In this document: positions 61,470-64,000 of the stretch, piece after piece
How positions within the stretch are numbered: position 1 is the first letter of the stretch
Layout of the letters: every line of letters starts with the position of its first letter
Source of the DNA: an uncultured Lachnospiraceae bacterium
GTDB lineage: Bacteria > Bacillota > Clostridia > Lachnospirales > Lachnospiraceae
Length of the DNA stretch: 64,000 bases
Direction: 5' to 3'
Assembly: GCA_947625205.1 (NCBI GenBank)
Contig: CANQNN010000009.1
Coordinates: forward strand, 26,999-90,998
Made by a program: the position numbers and the translations under genes
Notes under the pieces: model-generated
What the model was told of the DNA's origin: nothing
The model's database searches: none
What the model saw: only the letters and a program-made list of their open reading frames with translations

Positions 61470-63680
61470 CTACCGTGCGGTCAAATGCATCAGTCTGCCT
61501 TTAAAGTCCCCCCACAGCGGCGGAATGTTGATCCCGGCATAATGCAATGTATCGCCCCTGTATTCTGTCTGTGCGATCTCCGGCCACTCGTCCGCATTGG
61601 CAATCACATAAGTCCTGTCCGGGTCAAGCCCCGGTATGTGGATACGCCTGCTGTGGTAATTAGGTCTGTTGAGCACCTGAACATAAGTGACAAGCGCTTC
61701 GCTCTTATCCTTGGCCACCACTTCATAACAGTCATAGAAACCGTTGTCGGCATAATGTGCGATCCGGTAATAATCGCCCCTTCTTATAAGGTCGTTGTAC
61801 TTATGGTACATAGCGATCTGCTTCGGGATCATATCACGGTCTTCCTGCGGTATCCTGGTGACGTCAAGTTCATAGCCGAACGTTCCCGCCAGCGCCACAT
61901 AGCCTCTCGTCTCAAAAGGCGTCACTCTTCCGACCGTGTGATTCGGGCAATCCGATACATGCGCCCCCATCGTTGACAGCGGATAGATCATCGCCGTGCC
62001 TGCCTGAATGGAGAGTCTCTCTATCGCATCGGTATCATCCGAACACCATATCTGCGGACTGTAATATAACATACCCGCATCGAATCTCGCACCGCCGCCG
62101 GAACAATTCTCTAACAACAGATGGGGGAACTCTCTCGTCAGTCTGTCCTGCAATTCATAGACCGCGAGCACCTGCCTGTGATACAGCTCGCCCTGTCTGT
62201 CAGCCGGAAGCCCGTAACTGCCCAGATCACTCAACTGCCTGTTCATGTCCCATTTGACATATTCGATGTTAGCGCTCCTGAGAACGGAAGCGACCATTTC
62301 ATACACATGGTCCAGCACTTCCCGCCTGGTCAGGTCCAGCACATACTGGTTACGCGCAAGGCTGCCCGTCCTGCCCGGAACAGCGATCGCCCAGTCGGGG
62401 TGTGCGCGGTACAGATCGGAATCGGGCGAGATCATCTCCGGCTCAAACCAGATACCAAACTTCATTCCCAGTTTATTGACCTCATCCACCAGATGTTTGA
62501 GTCCGCCTTTTAACTTATTCTCATTCACCTGCCAGTCTCCCAGGCTCGAGTTATCGTCACTCCTGTGTCCGAACCAGCCATCGTCCATGACCAGCATCTC
62601 GATACCGAGCGAAGCCGCCTGCCTGGCAATGCCAAGCAGCTTATCCGTATCGAAATCAAAGTAGGTCGCCTCCCAGTTGTTGATCAGGATCGGCCGTTTC
62701 TTGTCCCGGTACTCGCCGCGGATCAAATGGTTACGGTACAAGTCGTGGAAGCATCTGCTCATGCCGCCGATACCGTCCGCCGAGTAGACGCAAATCACCT
62801 CCGGCGCCTGAAAAGCATCGCCCGGCTCCAGCTTCCAGCAGAAATTATAGGGGTTGATACCCATCATGGCACGAATACTCCCGAACTGGTTCTCCTCGAT
62901 CTGTGCCAAAAAATTACCGGAGTAAACAAAATTCATGGCATAAATATCACCGTTCTCCTCGGTAGTCGATCTCTTCTTCCACGCCATAAAAGGATGCTCC
63001 TGGTGGCTTGATTCACCGCGTGTCGAAGAGACGCCCTGTTTGCCCTTCATGATCGCCCGCGTCTGAATAGCGCGCTCGCGCGCCCATGAGCCGTGGAGCG
63101 TGATCATCTCGTAATCTTCATTATCCATGTCGATACACGCCGACAGCACCTTGGTCAGATAGATCGGTTCCGTGCCCCTATTCACTATCCTGACGCTCCG
63201 CGCAATGGCATCGTTATCCGCAAAAATACTGTACGACAAAACAGCCTGCAGCCCCAGCAGCTTATCCTCCAGTGTAAGCTCCAGCGTCATACATTCATCA
63301 TCGTTTCCGAATGTCGCCGGAAGTCCCTCCGGTTTTTGCTTTCCTTTATATATTCTGTGGGATATGTAAGACAGGCATACAGTCGTGTGTCCGCCCGGCG
63401 TCCTGACCGTCAGCGTACCTTCTCTGTAATCGCCTATGTCATTGCCCGTATACTCCGTAGGAAACGCATCCCAGAACGAAGTCCTGTCCCTGTTATTCCG
63501 TGACGGCACAAAGGGAGGCTCCGCCGTGCGCATCAGATACGCCACGTTATCCTCCGCCAGCTTTCTCCCGTAATAAATATGTCCGACGAAATTTTCTTCA
63601 TCCACGATGCCGATACAATAACTTGTATTCGCCGTGTCCAGTTTAAATACCCTGTTTCGTTCATTGTAAGTGATATTCAT
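61470..63680 (-). CDS. Alpha-galactosidase, glycoside hydrolase family 36
   Basis: Releases alpha-linked galactose from melibiose, raffinose and galactomannan side chains. An N-terminal beta-supersandwich (about 1-320), the TIM barrel (about 330-650) and a short C-terminal beta domain are recognisable. The nucleophile Asp is in YVKWDMNRQL near 476 and the acid/base Asp in WCSDDTDAIERL near 547; the GH36 motifs WEATYFDFDTDKLL and ENCSGGGARFD also fit. It has no signal peptide, so it is intracellular. The ATG at 63678-63680 follows GGAG. Length is 736 residues. Confidence 0.94.
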   Translation of the reverse strand: MNITYNERNRVFKLDTANTSYCIGIVDEENFVGHIYYGRKLAEDNVAYLMRTAEPPFVPSRNNRDRTSFWDAFPTEYTGNDIGDYREGTLTVRTPGGHTTVCLSYISHRIYKGKQKPEGLPATFGNDDECMTLELTLEDKLLGLQAVLSYSIFADNDAIARSVRIVNRGTEPIYLTKVLSACIDMDNEDYEMITLHGSWARERAIQTRAIMKGKQGVSSTRGESSHQEHPFMAWKKRSTTEENGDIYAMNFVYSGNFLAQIEENQFGSIRAMMGINPYNFCWKLEPGDAFQAPEVICVYSADGIGGMSRCFHDLYRNHLIRGEYRDKKRPILINNWEATYFDFDTDKLLGIARQAASLGIEMLVMDDGWFGHRSDDNSSLGDWQVNENKLKGGLKHLVDEVNKLGMKFGIWFEPEMISPDSDLYRAHPDWAIAVPGRTGSLARNQYVLDLTRREVLDHVYEMVASVLRSANIEYVKWDMNRQLSDLGSYGLPADRQGELYHRQVLAVYELQDRLTREFPHLLLENCSGGGARFDAGMLYYSPQIWCSDDTDAIERLSIQAGTAMIYPLSTMGAHVSDCPNHTVGRVTPFETRGYVALAGTFGYELDVTRIPQEDRDMIPKQIAMYHKYNDLIRRGDYYRIAHYADNGFYDCYEVVAKDKSEALVTYVQVLNRPNYHSRRIHIPGLDPDRTYVIANADEWPEIAQTEYRGDTLHYAGINIPPLWGDFKGRLMHLTAR

Positions 63681-63776
63681 TGTTTTCTCCGTTTCTGCGT
63701 TGTTTTCCCGCACTCAGCCAAAAAACCGGAAATATCTTTGCGCGCTTGACAGCCTGCGCGGACAATTCTATCCTGT

Positions 63777-63805
63777 ATTATAACAATATATGCCCGGTAT
63801 GAAAA
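63777..63805 (-). promoter_or_regulatory. Promoter of the alpha-galactosidase gene
   Basis: Minus strand TTTTCA, 17-base spacer, TATAAT with extended TGT before the -10. About 100 bases upstream of the start. Confidence 0.65.
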
Positions 63806-63811
63806 GAATAA

Positions 63812-63825
63812 ATGCAAAATTGCAT
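63812..63825. promoter_or_regulatory. Operator candidate upstream of galA
   Basis: ATGCAA-AA-TTGCAT inverted repeat directly upstream of the galA -35, followed by a further TTGCA half site ten bases on. An activator-type site is likely by position. Confidence 0.45.
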
Positions 63826-63850
63826 AAGTTGCAGACAGGCAGAAAAGATT

Positions 63851-63878
63851 TTGACACGTACCGGAATTGTGGTAGAAT
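63851..63878 (+). promoter_or_regulatory. Rightward promoter 1
   Basis: TTGACA, 16-base spacer, TAGAAT on the plus strand. Confidence 0.65.
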
Positions 63879-63891
63879 AAGCGCAGAGTCA

Positions 63892-63910
63892 GCATCCGGT
63901 GCATGCCGGT
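63892..63910. repeat. Short tandem repeat GCATCCGGT/GCATGCCGGT
   Basis: Two adjacent near-copies with a third partial copy (GCATTC) after them, placed between the two rightward promoters. Could be a regulator binding array. Confidence 0.35.
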
Positions 63911-63955
63911 GCATTCATTACATAAAGCATTCCTATAGAGAATGAAATTTGAACT

Positions 63956-63983
63956 TTGACAAAATAAAATCTCCCTGTATGAT
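63956..63983 (+). promoter_or_regulatory. Rightward promoter 2
   Basis: TTGACA, 16-base spacer, TATGAT on the plus strand; leads out of the window. Confidence 0.65.
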
Positions 63984-64000
63984 GTATATGAGTTTCGCGA

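Larger units (their letters stand above)
63681..64000. other. Regulatory region between galA and a rightward gene outside the window
   Basis: No gene is supported here. The stretch holds the galA promoter, a palindromic operator candidate, two plus-strand promoters and a short tandem repeat (each listed separately). A divergent regulator, often AraC or LacI type beside GH36 genes, would be expected just outside. Confidence 0.6.

Overview
The window is a gene-dense stretch of a Firmicutes chromosome, and gene content and gene order point to a flagellated member of the Lachnospiraceae (Clostridia, old Clostridium cluster XIVa). Markers for this are a CIRCE-controlled hrcA-grpE-dnaK-dnaJ operon, mbl followed by flhO and flhP, an ireB-ruvX-yrzB block, a His-less HPr-like protein, a DUF6465 protein with a Lys/Ala-rich tail, and a divergent Ser/Thr kinase/XRE pair. 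Almost every gene is on the minus strand. Only three small genes (a YjfB-like protein, an XRE regulator and the HPr-like protein) read on the plus strand. I see no prophage, insertion sequence or CRISPR array.

Layout. 1-2850: 5' part of gdpP (c-di-AMP phosphodiesterase), rpsR-ssb-rpsF, DUF951. 2931-5785: a sirtuin, leuA, ptsH. 5879-11968: glmM, cdaR, cdaA (c-di-AMP synthesis), two unknown membrane proteins, a YvyF-like flagellar-operon protein and comFC. 12017-17729: recD2, then a rod-binding protein, flhP, flhO and mbl. 17958-22846: uvrA and uvrB behind a LexA-type operator. 23000-28618: ftsE, ftsX, an M23 murein hydrolase, a CtpA protease and manC. 28642-31888: a PucR-type regulator, yjfB, cvfB and an acyl-ACP thioesterase. 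31944-36502: tRNA-Gln, a membrane Ser/Thr kinase divergent from an XRE regulator, and type III glutamine synthetase. 36687-43538: a U32 peptidase, a TrmR-type methyltransferase, a truncated MltG-like protein, YlbF, RNase J, YrzB, RuvX, IreB and MtaB. 43641-50030: the HPr-like protein, thiI with its cysteine desulfurase, rsmE, a VanZ-like protein, prmA and a DUF3048 lipoprotein. 50200-55109: the heat-shock operon. 55298-58382: a three-gene ABC exporter. 58602-63680: the DUF6465 protein, uppP, an aminotransferase and a GH36 alpha-galactosidase. The last 320 bases are regulatory DNA that includes two rightward promoters leading out of the window.

How it fits together. Both c-di-AMP turnover enzymes are present: CdaA makes it, CdaR modulates CdaA, and GdpP degrades it. 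The synthase genes are linked to glmM, and so to cell-wall precursor supply. Cell envelope growth recurs through mbl, ftsEX plus its hydrolase, uppP, the MltG-like protein and IreB. A second theme is translation and RNA care: rpsF/ssb/rpsR, rsmE, prmA, thiI, mtaB, TrmR/U32 and RNase J. Well-formed promoters with 17-bp spacers and intrinsic terminators can be read directly at many operon boundaries.

The most interesting items are: the kinase/XRE pair, whose opposed promoters overlap in their -10 boxes; a glnN leader with its own promoter and internal terminator; a LexA box inside the loop of the manC terminator; a FlgF/FlhO protein with an inserted Ala-rich coiled coil; an HPr-like protein that keeps the regulatory serine but lacks the phosphocarrier histidine; and two unknown membrane proteins next to cdaA. 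No single locus is clearly an undescribed defence or signalling system. The kinase/XRE unit is the best candidate.
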